A stretch of DNA of 55,038 nucleotides from Streptomyces sp. WM6378 (GTDB taxonomy: Bacteria > Actinomycetota > Actinomycetes > Streptomycetales > Streptomycetaceae), in the NCBI RefSeq assembly GCF_001279695.1, contig NZ_LGDD01000313.1, positions 1 through 55,038 of the forward strand, given 5' to 3'. This document shows positions 1 through 10,410 of the stretch, one piece after another (position 1 is the stretch's first letter; the number at the start of each line of letters is the position of its first letter). The position numbers were made by a program, and so were the translations under genes. The notes beneath the pieces were generated by a model that was given only the letters and a program-made list of their open reading frames with translations, had not been told where the DNA came from and searched no databases.

Positions 1-335
1 ACTCTTTCGTGTCCGACTTCCTCGGTGCCTTTCCGGTTCTCCCTCTCGGGTTTCCCTTTCCGGCGGTTCCGACTCTATCAGATCCTTTCGGGCCTGATTT
101 CCGGTCTCCCGGGTCCAAGTCGGCTTGTCTTCCCGGCTGTTGGGCCGTTCCGACGAGTGAGACATTAGCGGAATCCTGGCCCCCGACGCCAATCGGGGTG
201 CGTTCTCGAACGCGGATTCCTCATTTCGCAAAAGCGCACGAAAAATGAGACGACGAGGTGTCGTTCATAAGAAGTGGTTGGTGCGGAATGGCTGTCCGGG
301 GACCGACCGGGGTCGGCGCTCACGTCGGACAACTC
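1..335 (-). other. Probable leader of a leftward rRNA operon (16S gene outside window)
   Basis: Read on the minus strand, this stretch has the purine-rich, repetitive look of Streptomyces rrn leaders. It contains GGATCTGATAGAGTCGGA followed by GGAAAGGGAAAC, GAGAGGGAGAACC and GGAAAGGCACCGAGGAAGTCGGA-like blocks, which I recall as typical of sequence between rrn promoters and 16S rRNA. Two sigma-70-type promoters sit at its upstream end and point left. No convincing protein-coding frame is present. The 16S gene itself is not in the window, so the assignment rests on recognising leader sequence; an unrelated leftward gene with a long leader is the alternative. Confidence 0.6.
162..192 (-). promoter_or_regulatory. 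Second leftward promoter candidate
   Basis: On the minus strand TTGGCG (192-187) precedes TAATGT (167-162) by 19 bp. The -10 hexamer is identical to that of the stronger promoter about 180 bp upstream. Tandem promoters with shared -10 elements are usual for Streptomyces rrn operons. The 19-bp spacer is long, so this is less certain. Confidence 0.4.
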
Positions 336-340
336 GGAGA

Positions 341-369
341 ACATTACGTACCGGGGATGGCTGTGTCAA
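341..369 (-). promoter_or_regulatory. Strong vegetative promoter, leftward
   Basis: On the minus strand TTGACA (369-364) and TAATGT (346-341) are separated by exactly 17 bp. This is a near-consensus HrdB-type promoter, unusually good for Streptomyces. It fires towards position 1, into the rrn-like leader, and away from the plus-strand gene at 501. Predicted transcription start is near 334. Confidence 0.7.
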
Positions 370-500
370 CCCTCGGCCAGGGGTCCGGCTGAGGTCCTGC
401 TCAGGGCCCCCGCACGCCTCGGACCTCGTGCTTTCGGCCGAGGCAGGCCTGGCGGGACGGCCGATCTGGTGGTCCTGTCGGGCGTCCTAGTTTGGCGGGT

Positions 501-977
501 ATGAGGTCTCTTCTTCGGATTGCCGTGGCCGCCGCGACCCTCCTCGTCCTGGGGATGGCCGTGGGACCCGGGGCTGCCTACGCCGCGGACGGTGACGAGC
601 ACGTTGCCCGCATACGGCTGCGGGTCGTCGACGCCGTCAATGCGGAGACCCGGGCCGAGATCGAGCGGGCGCGGGCGAGCCTCGCCCCGCCCGGTGAGGT
701 GGCGCGGCTTGAGGAGAAGTTCCAGAAGGGGAGCCGGCTCGCGGCGGACCTGCGGACGGTGCGAGCGGTCGTGCCGCGCGGCACCGGAGCGGAGACCCCC
801 ATCCGTTCGGCCGGTGGTGGGGACAAGTCGTCCGGGGGCACCGTGTTCCAGGCGGCGCGGGCGGCTCTTCCGCATACTCCCGCCGGGGTGCTGAGCCTGG
901 TCGGCGGGGGCGCGCTGGCGCTGGTCGGCGGGGGCGTGGCCGCCACTGTGGTGCGGCGGCCACGAAAGAAGGCGTAA
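501..977 (+). CDS. Small exported protein with sorting-signal-like C terminus
   Basis: A 158-residue protein of unknown function. Residues 1-30 form a typical signal peptide (short basic start, long Ala/Leu/Val core, small-residue cleavage region AAYA). The middle is charged and probably helical. The C terminus has LPHTP at residues 123-127, a hydrophobic Gly/Ala/Val stretch and a basic RRPRKK tail, the layout of a sortase substrate or a simple tail anchor. The fifth motif residue is Pro where Gly is expected, so sortase processing is doubtful. The ATG at 501 is chosen because the signal peptide begins there; an in-frame TTG at 492 would add three residues. No neighbour suggests a pathway. 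Confidence 0.7.
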   Translation: MRSLLRIAVAAATLLVLGMAVGPGAAYAADGDEHVARIRLRVVDAVNAETRAEIERARASLAPPGEVARLEEKFQKGSRLAADLRTVRAVVPRGTGAETPIRSAGGGDKSSGGTVFQAARAALPHTPAGVLSLVGGGALALVGGGVAATVVRRPRKKA

Positions 978-1009
978 CAAGAAGAGGCGCAGCAAGAGGG
1001 CGCAGCCGG

Positions 1010-1819
1010 TCAGCTGTTGCCGGAGGCCAGTTCGCGGCTGCGGTCGCGGGCGGCTTCCAGGGCTGCGATGAGGGCGGCCCGTACGCCGTGGTTCTCCAGC
1101 TCGCGGATCGCGCTGATGGTCGTGCCCGCCGGGGACGTCACCGCCTCGCGGAGCTTCACCGGGTGCTCGCCGCTGTCGCGGAGCATCACCGCGGCGCCGA
1201 TCGCGGACTGCACGATCAGGTCGTACGCCTGGGCGCGGGGCAGGCCGAGCAGGATTCCGGCGTCGGTCATCGCCTCGACCAGGTAGTAGAAGTACGCCGG
1301 GCCCGAGCCGGAGAGGGCCGTTGCCGCGTCCTGCTGGGATTCCGGGACGCGCAGGGTCTTGCCCACGCCGCCGAAGATTTCCTCCGTATGGGCGAGGTGG
1401 TCCGGCGTCGCGTGGCTGCCGGCGCTGATCACCGACATGCCCTCGTCGACCAGTACGGGGGTGTTCGGCATGACGCGCACGACCGGGGTGCCGGAGGCCA
1501 GGCGGGCTTCGATGAAGGAGCTCGGGATGCCGGCCGCGGCGCTGATCACCAGGCGGTCGCTCGTGACGTGCGGGGCCAGTTCGTCCAGGAGCTTGCCCAT
1601 GTCCTGGGGCTTCACCGCGAGGATCAGGGTGTCGGCGCGCTTGGCGGCCTCGGCGTTGGTGACCGTGTCCACGCCGTAGCGGGCGTGGAGTTCCGCGGCG
1701 CGCTCCGGGCGGCGGGCGGTGACCAGGAGGTTGGCTGGGTGCCAGCCGGCCCGGATCATTCCGCTGAGGAGGGCCTCACCGATCTTGCCCGTGCCGAGGA
1801 CTGCGACGGTCTGGGTCAT
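1010..1819 (-). CDS. proC: Pyrroline-5-carboxylate reductase
   Basis: Catalyses the last step of proline synthesis, NAD(P)H-dependent reduction of 1-pyrroline-5-carboxylate to L-proline, in the cytoplasm. The 269-residue protein has normal family length. Residues 5-14 carry the Rossmann dinucleotide motif (VAVLGTGKIG), the middle has the conserved GSGPAYFYYL segment, and the P5CR signature SPAGTTISAIREL begins near residue 229. Its ATG lies about 90 bp before the stop-proximal end of the preceding ABC permease frame on the same strand, so cotranscription with the exporter genes is possible but not evident. Assignment is firm. Confidence 0.95.
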   Translation of the reverse strand: MTQTVAVLGTGKIGEALLSGMIRAGWHPANLLVTARRPERAAELHARYGVDTVTNAEAAKRADTLILAVKPQDMGKLLDELAPHVTSDRLVISAAAGIPSSFIEARLASGTPVVRVMPNTPVLVDEGMSVISAGSHATPDHLAHTEEIFGGVGKTLRVPESQQDAATALSGSGPAYFYYLVEAMTDAGILLGLPRAQAYDLIVQSAIGAAVMLRDSGEHPVKLREAVTSPAGTTISAIRELENHGVRAALIAALEAARDRSRELASGNS

Positions 1820-1909
1820 GCGGTCACCCTCCAGGTGGTGCGGCGTTTCGTGACGTCATCCTCGCATCGAGGACGGGTGCCGGAAGGGGGTGTCCGAGGG
1901 GCGGTACGG

Positions 1910-2647
1910 CTACGGGGTCCGGCGGGGCAGGGTGGCGGCGCCGAGGGTGAGGACCAGGACCGCTACCGCCGCCACGATGCCGGTGTCCTTCGCGAACGTG
2001 GCCGTCGCGTCCGGGTGGTGGAGGACCTGGGTCATGGCGTCGACGGCGTACGACATGGGCAGGACGTCCGAGATCCAGCGCAGGACCGGCTGCATCGAGT
2101 CGCGCGGGGTGAACAGGCCGCACAGCAGGAGCTGGGGGAAGATCACCGCCGGCATGAACTGGACCGCCTGGAATTCGGACGCGGCGAAGGCCGAGACGAA
2201 CAGGCCGAGGGCGGTGCCGAGCAGGGCGTCGAGCAGGGCGACCAGGAGCAGCAGCCAAGGGGAGCCGACCACGCTCAGGTCGAGGAGCCAGACCGAGATG
2301 CCCGTCGCGATGAGCGACTGGAGTACGGCGAGCACGCCGAAGGCCAGTGCGTAGCCCCCGATCAGGTCGCCCTTGGCGAGCGGCATGGCGAGGAGGCGTT
2401 CCAGGGTGCCCGAGGTGCGTTCGCGCAGGGTGGCGATGGAGGACACCAGGAACATCGTGATCAGCGGGAAGATGCCGAGCAGCGAGGCGCCGATGCTGTT
2501 GAAGACGGTCGGGCTGCCGTCGAACACGTACCGGAGCAGGATGATCATCAGGGACGGGATGATCAGGAGCAGCGCGATCGTGCGCGGGTCGTGGCGCAGC
2601 TGACGCAGGACGCGGGCGGCGGTCGCGAGGGTGCGGGACGCGGTCAT
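1910..2647 (-). CDS. ABC-2 type exporter permease
   Basis: Integral membrane subunit of an ABC exporter, about 245 residues. Five to six hydrophobic segments are visible, starting with a TIALLLIIPSLMIILL helix, followed by pairs around residues 60-110 and 140-240, and the ABC-2 LLCGLFTPRDSMQ-type loop between late helices. The start at 2647 is preferred because GAGG lies 7 nt upstream; an in-frame ATG at 2695 has no comparable site. It follows the ATPase gene on the same strand with a gap of about 165 bp, and the two should form one DrrAB-like transporter. Substrate is unknown. Confidence 0.85.
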   Translation of the reverse strand: MTASRTLATAARVLRQLRHDPRTIALLLIIPSLMIILLRYVFDGSPTVFNSIGASLLGIFPLITMFLVSSIATLRERTSGTLERLLAMPLAKGDLIGGYALAFGVLAVLQSLIATGISVWLLDLSVVGSPWLLLLVALLDALLGTALGLFVSAFAASEFQAVQFMPAVIFPQLLLCGLFTPRDSMQPVLRWISDVLPMSYAVDAMTQVLHHPDATATFAKDTGIVAAVAVLVLTLGAATLPRRTP

Positions 2648-2813
2648 GAGCGGACCTCGGGGTGGGGGGGCTGGCGCGGTGCGGGGGTTGGTCATCGGGA
2701 GCCCCCGGGCTCTTCGGAGGCGCGGCTGCGGTGTTCATCGGTCGGCCTCGGGGCCCGGGAAGGGGCGAGGTGGCTTGCGGCGGGCTGCGGGTTGCCGGAG
2801 GTGCGGGTTGTGT

Positions 2814-3641
2814 TCATCGGGAGGCCTCGGGGTGGGTGGCGGCCTCGTCCACCAGGTGGAGGAAGGCCTGCTCGACGGTTTCGCTGGCGGTACGGGTGCG
2901 CAGGTCGTCCGGGGTGTCCTCGGCCAGGAGTACGCCGTCGCGCAGGAGGAGCAGGCGGTGGCAGCGTTCCGCTTCGTCCATGACGTGCGAGGACACCAGC
3001 AGGGTGGTGCCGCGCGTGGCGGCGATGGTGTGGAAGAGGTTCCAGAGGTCGCGGCGGAGTACGGGGTCGAGGCCCACGGTCGGTTCGTCCAGGACAAGGA
3101 GTTCCGGGGTGCCGAGCAGGGCGACGGCCAGTGAGACGCGGCTGAGCTGGCCGCCGGAGAGCCGGCCCGCCAGGTCGTCGGCGTGGCTGGTGAGGTCGAC
3201 GTCCGTGATGGCCCGGGTGACCGCTTCGGCGCGGGCCGCGCGGTGGGCTCGGCCGGGGTTCAGTACGGCCGCGAAGTAGTCCAGATTCTGACGCACCGTC
3301 AAATCCTGGTAGACGGACGGGTCTTGGGTCACGTAACCGATGCGTTCGCGCAGGGCCGGGGTGCCCGCGGGGGCGCCGAGGACGGTGAGGGTGCCGGTGA
3401 CCTTCGCCTGCGTACCCACGATCGCGCGCATCAGGGTCGACTTTCCGCAGCCGGACGGGCCGAGGAGGCCGGTGATGCGGGCGCGCGGGACGGTGAAGTC
3501 CAGGGCCTTCAGGACTTGGCGGTCGCCGCGTACGACGGTGAGGGACCGGGCCGTTACGGCGGGGGCGTCTTGGGGGCCCGGCGCGGTGTCGCGCCCTGGG
3601 GAGGTGCTGTTGCCCGTGGGGTTCGGGCCATAATTCACCAT
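2814..3641 (-). CDS. ABC exporter ATP-binding protein
   Basis: ATPase subunit that powers the adjacent ABC-2 permease. In 275 residues it shows Walker A GPSGCGKST (61-69), Q-loop VTQDP (104-108), signature LSGGQ (161-165), Walker B LLVLDEP (181-187) and the switch His at about 219. The first 30 residues are a low-complexity tail. There is no Shine-Dalgarno before the ATG, while a candidate promoter lies just upstream, so the mRNA may be leaderless. The start codon sits inside a dyad that could be an operator. Together with the permease it resembles drug or lipid exporters of the DrrA type; the substrate cannot be read from sequence. Confidence 0.9.
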   Translation of the reverse strand: MVNYGPNPTGNSTSPGRDTAPGPQDAPAVTARSLTVVRGDRQVLKALDFTVPRARITGLLGPSGCGKSTLMRAIVGTQAKVTGTLTVLGAPAGTPALRERIGYVTQDPSVYQDLTVRQNLDYFAAVLNPGRAHRAARAEAVTRAITDVDLTSHADDLAGRLSGGQLSRVSLAVALLGTPELLVLDEPTVGLDPVLRRDLWNLFHTIAATRGTTLLVSSHVMDEAERCHRLLLLRDGVLLAEDTPDDLRTRTASETVEQAFLHLVDEAATHPEASR

Positions 3642-3678
3642 GTGATGAATAGTGCGCCTGCCGGGGTTCGGGCGTCAA
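3633..3678 (-). promoter_or_regulatory. Promoter and start-codon-overlapping dyad of ABC exporter
   Basis: On the minus strand TTGACG (3678-3673) and CACTAT (3654-3649) are 18 bp apart, placing the transcript start close to the ATG at 3641. Positions 3633-3650 form the imperfect palindrome ATTCACCATGTGATGAAT, with 14 of 18 positions symmetric and perfect 5-bp outer arms. It covers the start codon and overlaps the -10 edge. A repressor bound here would block both initiation of transcription and the start site. No regulator gene is adjacent. Confidence 0.5.
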
Positions 3679-3733
3679 GGATCGGGGGCCGGGGCTGTCC
3701 GGGGCCATCCCCCACGGCCCTGGGGGGCGGCTG

Positions 3734-4495
3734 TTAGTTGAGGGCCAGTCGTACGTGGACCACGTAGCACTCCTCCACCGTGCCGTCGGGGAAGCGTTCG
3801 CTCAGGACCTCGTGCTCCCTCTTCATGAACTCCCTCGTCCTCTCCTCGCCCAGGACCAGGAACGCCGAGTGGCTTCCCAGGTTCGCCAGGTGGGTGACCA
3901 GGGGGACCTTGCGCGTGTGCGGGATTTCGCGTTCCGTGAAGTCCAGGCCGGGGACGTCGGTCCAGGGGTGACCCCCTCGCTGCTTGCCCTCGCCGCTGGC
4001 CGGCCGGAACGAGTCGTGTTGGAAGAAGTCGCGCAGGCGGGCGTCCTGGGCGGCCGCCCACTCCTGCGAGTTGTCCGACATGTTCCACCACAGGGCGAGC
4101 GCGCCGCCCTCGCGCAGTACGCGGCGGGCTTCCGGGCCCGCCTTCGCCGGGTCGGTCCAGTGCCAGGCCTGGGCGTACGTGATGAAGTCCGCGGATGCGG
4201 TGGCGAGGGGGAGGTGGTTGCCGTCCCCCCGCACCAGCGGGATGCCGGGGTTGTTCCTGCGGAACTCGGCCGCCATGCCGTCGCCGGGCTCCACCGCGGT
4301 GACCTTCGCGCCGCGGGCGTGCAGGAGGCTGGTGGCTATGCCGGTGCCGGCGCCGACGTCAGCGACCTGGGCGTTCCGCAGGGGGCGTCCTGCCAGCTCC
4401 TCCAGGGTTTCGAGGAGAAGCGGGGGGTACGAGGGGCGGTTCGCGGCGTATTGCGCGGCGGCGGCGTTGAAGGAGTGGGCGCGGGTTGTTGTCAT
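3734..4495 (-). CDS. Class I SAM-dependent methyltransferase
   Basis: Predicted cytoplasmic methyltransferase of the UbiE/Methyltransf_11 type, 253 residues. Motif I VADVGAGTGIA lies at residues 44-54, an acidic ribose-binding VEPGDGM follows about 20 residues later, and the FITYAQAWHWTDP segment matches motif II of this family. The C-terminal part (roughly 150-253) is of the sort seen in trans-aconitate-methyltransferase-like proteins. The ATG at 4495 lacks a clear Shine-Dalgarno; longer in-frame extensions run into low-quality, repeat-containing sequence and were rejected. Substrate is unknown. Confidence 0.8.
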   Translation of the reverse strand: MTTTRAHSFNAAAAQYAANRPSYPPLLLETLEELAGRPLRNAQVADVGAGTGIATSLLHARGAKVTAVEPGDGMAAEFRRNNPGIPLVRGDGNHLPLATASADFITYAQAWHWTDPAKAGPEARRVLREGGALALWWNMSDNSQEWAAAQDARLRDFFQHDSFRPASGEGKQRGGHPWTDVPGLDFTEREIPHTRKVPLVTHLANLGSHSAFLVLGEERTREFMKREHEVLSERFPDGTVEECYVVHVRLALN

Positions 4496-5284
4496 GGGGG
4501 CGAGTCTGCCGGGTGGGGTGGGAGCGGGGGGCGCGTTTTCCCACCCGCCCGCCCGCTCGGCGGGGTCAAGAGGGCGAGGCACGCGATGTACTGGTGAGGG
4601 TGCCAGATCGTTGGCGGCTGACGGCCGGTGGGTGCGTGGGCGGACTGGCTGGCTGGCTGGCGTGGCTCGCAGATGGCCTCGCGGCCGGTGACTAGCTACC
4701 GGCTTGTCGATGGCCTGGCGGCTGGGGACCAGCTCGCCGATGGGCCGACGGCCGGGTGATTCCAGCGCGTGGGCTAACGACCGATGGGTCCCGCGCGTCG
4801 ATAGCTGACGGCCAGGGGCCCGGCCTGTCGGCGCATGGCGACCCGTGGCGGTGCGTGCACCAAGGCGCCGCCTTCCCACCTGCCCACCCGTTCTGCCTCC
4901 TCAAGAGAGCGAGGCACCAGTGGGGGCGCCGGATCGTTGGCGGCTGACGGCCCGTGGGCAGGGGAAGTGGCTCGCCGGTGGCCCGGGGGCCGACGGGTGG
5001 GCACACACCCGCTCATCAATGGGCTCGCTGCTCCTGTGTGCCTGGGGCTGCTGGCCCCCGCATGCGCGTTCCGTCTCGTCAAACGCCGAGCCGTTGCTCG
5101 GGCCCGGCTCATCGCCCCCACGGTCGGCAGCTCCGACGGCCCCCGAATGCCCCGGGCCGCCCACCCCCACGGGGCGCGGGAAACGCGCGGTCGGCCACCC
5201 GTGGCCCGCCGCCCCAGACCCAGCCCCACCAAGCCCGACAGCAGGGCGGGCCCCTCCAAGGGGGCCCATTCAGCGGGGCCCCGG
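4496..5284. repeat. Gene-free stretch with a degenerate long direct repeat
   Basis: No convincing gene is visible in these 789 bases: the frames present lack start signals and family resemblance. Two segments about 340 bp apart, roughly 4533-4640 and 4870-4975, are diverged copies. Both carry a TTCCCACC-GCCC block, then TCAAGAG-GCGAGGCAC, then a GATCGTTGGCGGCTGACGGC block. The part in between has further fragments of GCTGACGGCC and GCCGATGGGCC. A TTTTCCCACCCGCCC block also occurs at about 18743, so the sequence belongs to a wider intergenic family. The function is unknown. Confidence 0.6.
5248..5267 (-). terminator. Hairpin terminator downstream of the 5285 gene
   Basis: GGGCCCC, a six-base loop and GGGGCCC form a 7-bp perfect GC stem about 17 bp past the stop codon of the minus-strand gene that ends at 5285. 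There is no U-tract, as is common for Streptomyces terminators. Confidence 0.5.
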
Positions 5285-5803
5285 CTACTTTCGCTTTGGC
5301 TTTTTCTTTGTCGACTTCGTCGACGGGTTGCCCCGACGGCGGGCGTACTGGGCGCGGGCCGTTTCGTATTCCTTGCGGTGCAGGGCCTCGCCGGGGGCCT
5401 CGGTGAAGGTGCGGAAGAAGTAGGCGAGCAGCGAGCCGATGAAGCCGATCGCCTTCAGGCCCTGGAGTGAGCGGTCCGCTTCCGGGTCGGCCGGGCGGGT
5501 CGAGAAGGCGTCCCAGGTCTTGCGGAACGCCAGCGCGCTGCAGATCGCGAACATCACCACCACCAGCACGTTCACGAAGCTGCCGGTGTTCGAGAGCTGC
5601 AGGCCCTCGTACGCGAAGCGCAGGACGAAGCACGCCGCCACCGCTGCGGCCAGCGAGCCGATCGCCGCGCCCGCCCTGCGCAGCCCGTACCCGTTGTCGT
5701 GGTCCACCCACGTCGTGCCGAAGAAGCGGATGGGCTCGGGCTGGGGGCCCGCGGTGCCTGCGCCCTTGCTCTCGGGGTTCTCGGGATTCTCGGGCTCGCT
5801 CAT
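5285..5803 (-). CDS. Small multi-pass membrane protein of unknown function
   Basis: A 172-residue protein. The N-terminal 35 residues are Pro/Glu-rich. Residues 50-75 (AAIGSLAAAVAACFVLRFAY) and 83-103 (FVNVLVVVMFAICSALAF) are clear membrane helices and a third, weaker one follows near 125-140. The C terminus is very basic and ends KSTKKKPKRK. I do not recognise a family. The ATG at 5803 is chosen because it begins the conserved-looking acidic N terminus; there is no Shine-Dalgarno, and GATAAT ends 7 nt before it, so leaderless transcription is possible. It runs on the same strand as the SH3-domain gene 35 bp upstream. Confidence 0.7.
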   Translation of the reverse strand: MSEPENPENPESKGAGTAGPQPEPIRFFGTTWVDHDNGYGLRRAGAAIGSLAAAVAACFVLRFAYEGLQLSNTGSFVNVLVVVMFAICSALAFRKTWDAFSTRPADPEADRSLQGLKAIGFIGSLLAYFFRTFTEAPGEALHRKEYETARAQYARRRGNPSTKSTKKKPKRK

Positions 5804-5838
5804 GGGGTCGATTATCCCAGGGGCGGACACGTAGCCCG

Positions 5839-6132
5839 TCAGCCGCAGCGCGGCGCCACGTAGCCGTCGCTTCCCGTCTTCACGTACGCGTCCGCGACGA
5901 ACCGGCCGTTGCCGATGTTGTCCCAGATGTTCGAGGTGCCGTACGGGCCCGAGACCCGGGTGCCCGGGGTCTGGCAGTTCACCGGGACCGTGGCGCCCTG
6001 GGGCAGCACGTCGATGATCGAGTAGCCCGTGCCGGGGCCGCTGCGCACGTTCAGTTCGCAGCCCGGTGCCACCGGATAGCGCTGGGTCCCCAGCGACGTG
6101 GACGCCATGGATTCGGCTGATTCTGATGCCAT
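5839..6132 (-). CDS. Small bacterial SH3 (SH3b) domain protein
   Basis: A 97-residue protein that is almost entirely one SH3b-like domain: residues 28-45 contain the ELNVRSGPGTGYSIID signature, followed by GATVPVNCQTPG and a C-terminal ADAYVKTGSDGYVAPRC strand pair. Such domains usually bind peptidoglycan or stabilise cell-wall proteins. The three cysteines hint at a disulphide. Oddly, no signal peptide is present. The ATG at 6132 has GGGGGAG 7 nt upstream, so this start is well supported and an upstream signal sequence is unlikely. Either it is exported by another route or the domain acts inside the cell. Confidence 0.75.
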   Translation of the reverse strand: MASESAESMASTSLGTQRYPVAPGCELNVRSGPGTGYSIIDVLPQGATVPVNCQTPGTRVSGPYGTSNIWDNIGNGRFVADAYVKTGSDGYVAPRCG

Positions 6133-6259
6133 GTGAAGCTCCCCCATCGGTTTCACTCTGCGTGCAACACGCAGGCTAGCAAGCCCCATCGGGCCCGTAC
6201 GCCCCATCGACTAGGCTCCGCCGGGACGCGCGCGTACAACGGACACTCGGGGGTGGACC

Positions 6260-8413
<2,154 letters not shown>

Positions 8414-8422
<9 letters not shown>

Positions 8423-8580
8423 CCTGCTGATGACCTGCTGGATTCGCTAGTTGGCGACCTGCCGGATCCACCAGTTGGCGACCTGCTGGGCCCGCTGCCT
8501 GATGCGGCGCCAGCCCAGCGCTCGCACGTCACCTGATGTGGCGTCAGCCCAGCTTCGAGACGTCGCGCACCGCGCCCCGG
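8414..8580. repeat. Short tandem duplications between kinase and ilvD tails
   Basis: The convergent gene tails are separated by imperfect repeats of about 25 bp built on AGTTGGCGACCTGCTGG (near 8414, 8451 and 8474). A second set follows, in which CTGATGCGGCGCCAGCCCAGC (about 8499) is repeated as CTGATGTGGCGTCAGCCCAGC (about 8533), the latter containing the ilvD stop codon. The pattern fits slippage duplications of both gene ends. Confidence 0.55.
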
Positions 8581-10394
8581 TCCGCGCTGGTCGCCATCGC
8601 CGCGTAGGCGCGCAGCGCGGCCGAGACCTTGCGCTCGCGGTTCTTCGGGGCGTACACGCCGCCCAGCGCGTCCCGACGGGTCGCCAACTCCGCCTCGGGG
8701 ACGAGGAGTTCGATCGTACGGTTGGGGATGTCGATCCGGATGCGGTCGCCGTCCTCGACCAGCGCGATCGTGCCGCCGGACGCCGCCTCGGGCGAGGCGT
8801 GGCCGATGGAGAGGCCCGAGGTGCCGCCGGAGAAGCGGCCGTCGGTGATCAGCGCGCAGGTCTTGCCGAGGCCCCGGCCCTTGAGGAAGGAAGTGGGGTA
8901 CAGCATCTCCTGCATGCCGGGGCCGCCCTTGGGGCCCTCGTAACGGATCACGACGACGTCGCCGTGCGTGATCTCCTTGCGGAGGATCTTGTCGACGGCC
9001 TCGTCCTGCGACTCGCAGACGACGGCCGGGCCCTCGAAGGTCCAGATCGACTCGTCGACGCCGGCCGTCTTCACGACGCAGCCGTCCTCGGCGAGGTTGC
9101 CGTGCAGGACCGCGAGGCCGCCGTCCTTGCTGTACGCGTGCGCCGCGTCCCGGATGCAGCCCTCGGCGGCGTCGGTGTCCAGGGTGTCCCAGCGCTCGGA
9201 CTGCGAGAACGCGGTGGCCGAGCGGACACAGCCCGGGGCCGCGTGCCACAGCTCGACCGCCTCTGCGGACGGGGAGCCGCCGCGCACGTCCCAGGCGTCC
9301 AGCCACCCCTTGATGGAGCGGGAGTGGACGGTGTGCACGTCCTCGTTGAGCAGGCCCGCGCGGTACAGCTCGCCGAGGATCGCGGGGATGCCGCCGGCGC
9401 GGTGCACGTCCTCCATGTAGTACGTACGGTTCTTGGCGACGTTCGGGGCGACCTTGGCCAGGCACGGGACGCGGCGGCTGATGGCGTCCATGTCGCTGAG
9501 GCCGTAGTCGAGCTCGGCCTCCTGGGCGGCGGCGAGCAGGTGCAGGATCGTGTTGGTGGAGCCGCCCATGGCGATGTCGAGCGCCATCGCGTTCTCGAAC
9601 GCGGCGCGGGTCGCGATGGAGCGGGGCAGGACGGAGTGGTCGTCGTCCTCGTAGTGCCGCTTGGTGATCTCCACGACCGTGCGGGCCGCGTTCTCGTACA
9701 GGGCGCGGCGGGCGGTGTGGGTCGCCAGGACCGAGCCGTTGCCGGGGAGGGAGAGTCCGATCGCCTCGGTCAGGCAGTTCATCGAGTTGGCCGTGAACAT
9801 GCCGGAGCAGGAGCCGCAGGTGGGACAGGCGTTCTCCTCGATGCGGAGGATGTCCTCGTCGGAGATCTTGTCGTTCACCGCGTCCGAGATCGCGTCGACC
9901 AGGTCGAGGGTGCGGACCGTGCCGTCGACCAGGGTCGCCTTGCCGGACTCCATCGGGCCGCCGGAGACGAAGACGGTGGGGATGTTGAGGCGGAGCGCCG
10001 CCATCAGCATGCCGGGGGTGATCTTGTCGCAGTTGGAGATGCAGATCAGGGCGTCGGCACAGTGCGCCTCGACCATGTACTCCACGCTGTCCGCGATGAG
10101 GTCGCGGGAGGGGAGGCTGTAGAGCATGCCGCCGTGGCCCATCGCGATGCCGTCGTCCACGGCGATGGTGTTGAACTCGCGGGGGACGGCGCCGGCGGCC
10201 AGGATCGCCTCGCTGACGATGCGGCCGACCGGGGCGAGGTGGGTGTGGCCCGGCACGAACTCGGTGAAGCTGTTCGCCACGGCGATGATCGGCTTGCCGA
10301 TGTCCTCGCTCGCTACACCGGAGGCCCGCATAAGGGCGCGGGCGCCCGCCATGTTGCGGCCGTGGGTGACTGTGCGGGACCTCAGCTCGGGCAT
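8544..10394 (-). CDS. ilvD: Dihydroxy-acid dehydratase
   Basis: Third step of branched-chain amino-acid synthesis: dehydration of 2,3-dihydroxy-isovalerate or -methylvalerate to the 2-oxo acids, using an iron-sulphur cluster and Mg2+. The 616-residue length matches bacterial IlvD. Cluster-type cysteines are seen in NCDKITPG (Cys122) and CPTCGSC (190-196), and the C-terminal half carries GRFSGGTSG. The start has AAGGAG at a good distance. The leader contains a perfect 7-bp hairpin directly before the Shine-Dalgarno. The gene stands alone, convergent with the kinase. Assignment is firm. Confidence 0.97.
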   Translation of the reverse strand: MPELRSRTVTHGRNMAGARALMRASGVASEDIGKPIIAVANSFTEFVPGHTHLAPVGRIVSEAILAAGAVPREFNTIAVDDGIAMGHGGMLYSLPSRDLIADSVEYMVEAHCADALICISNCDKITPGMLMAALRLNIPTVFVSGGPMESGKATLVDGTVRTLDLVDAISDAVNDKISDEDILRIEENACPTCGSCSGMFTANSMNCLTEAIGLSLPGNGSVLATHTARRALYENAARTVVEITKRHYEDDDHSVLPRSIATRAAFENAMALDIAMGGSTNTILHLLAAAQEAELDYGLSDMDAISRRVPCLAKVAPNVAKNRTYYMEDVHRAGGIPAILGELYRAGLLNEDVHTVHSRSIKGWLDAWDVRGGSPSAEAVELWHAAPGCVRSATAFSQSERWDTLDTDAAEGCIRDAAHAYSKDGGLAVLHGNLAEDGCVVKTAGVDESIWTFEGPAVVCESQDEAVDKILRKEITHGDVVVIRYEGPKGGPGMQEMLYPTSFLKGRGLGKTCALITDGRFSGGTSGLSIGHASPEAASGGTIALVEDGDRIRIDIPNRTIELLVPEAELATRRDALGGVYAPKNRERKVSAALRAYAAMATSADRGAVRDVSKLG

Positions 10395-10410
10395 CGTCGC
10401 TCGTCTCCTT

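Noticed and set aside
9..248. 79-codon plus-strand frame at the left edge
   Set aside because: Lies antisense within the rrn-type leader and shows no family signal.
1088..2983. 631-codon plus-strand frame opposite proC and the ABC permease
   Set aside because: Antisense shadow of high-GC genes; composition Arg/Gly/Asp-rich with no domain.
4901..5406. Overlapping 100-200 codon frames on both strands in the 4.5-5.3 kb gap
   Set aside because: No start signals, no motifs, and frames run through the repeat blocks and the terminator hairpin.
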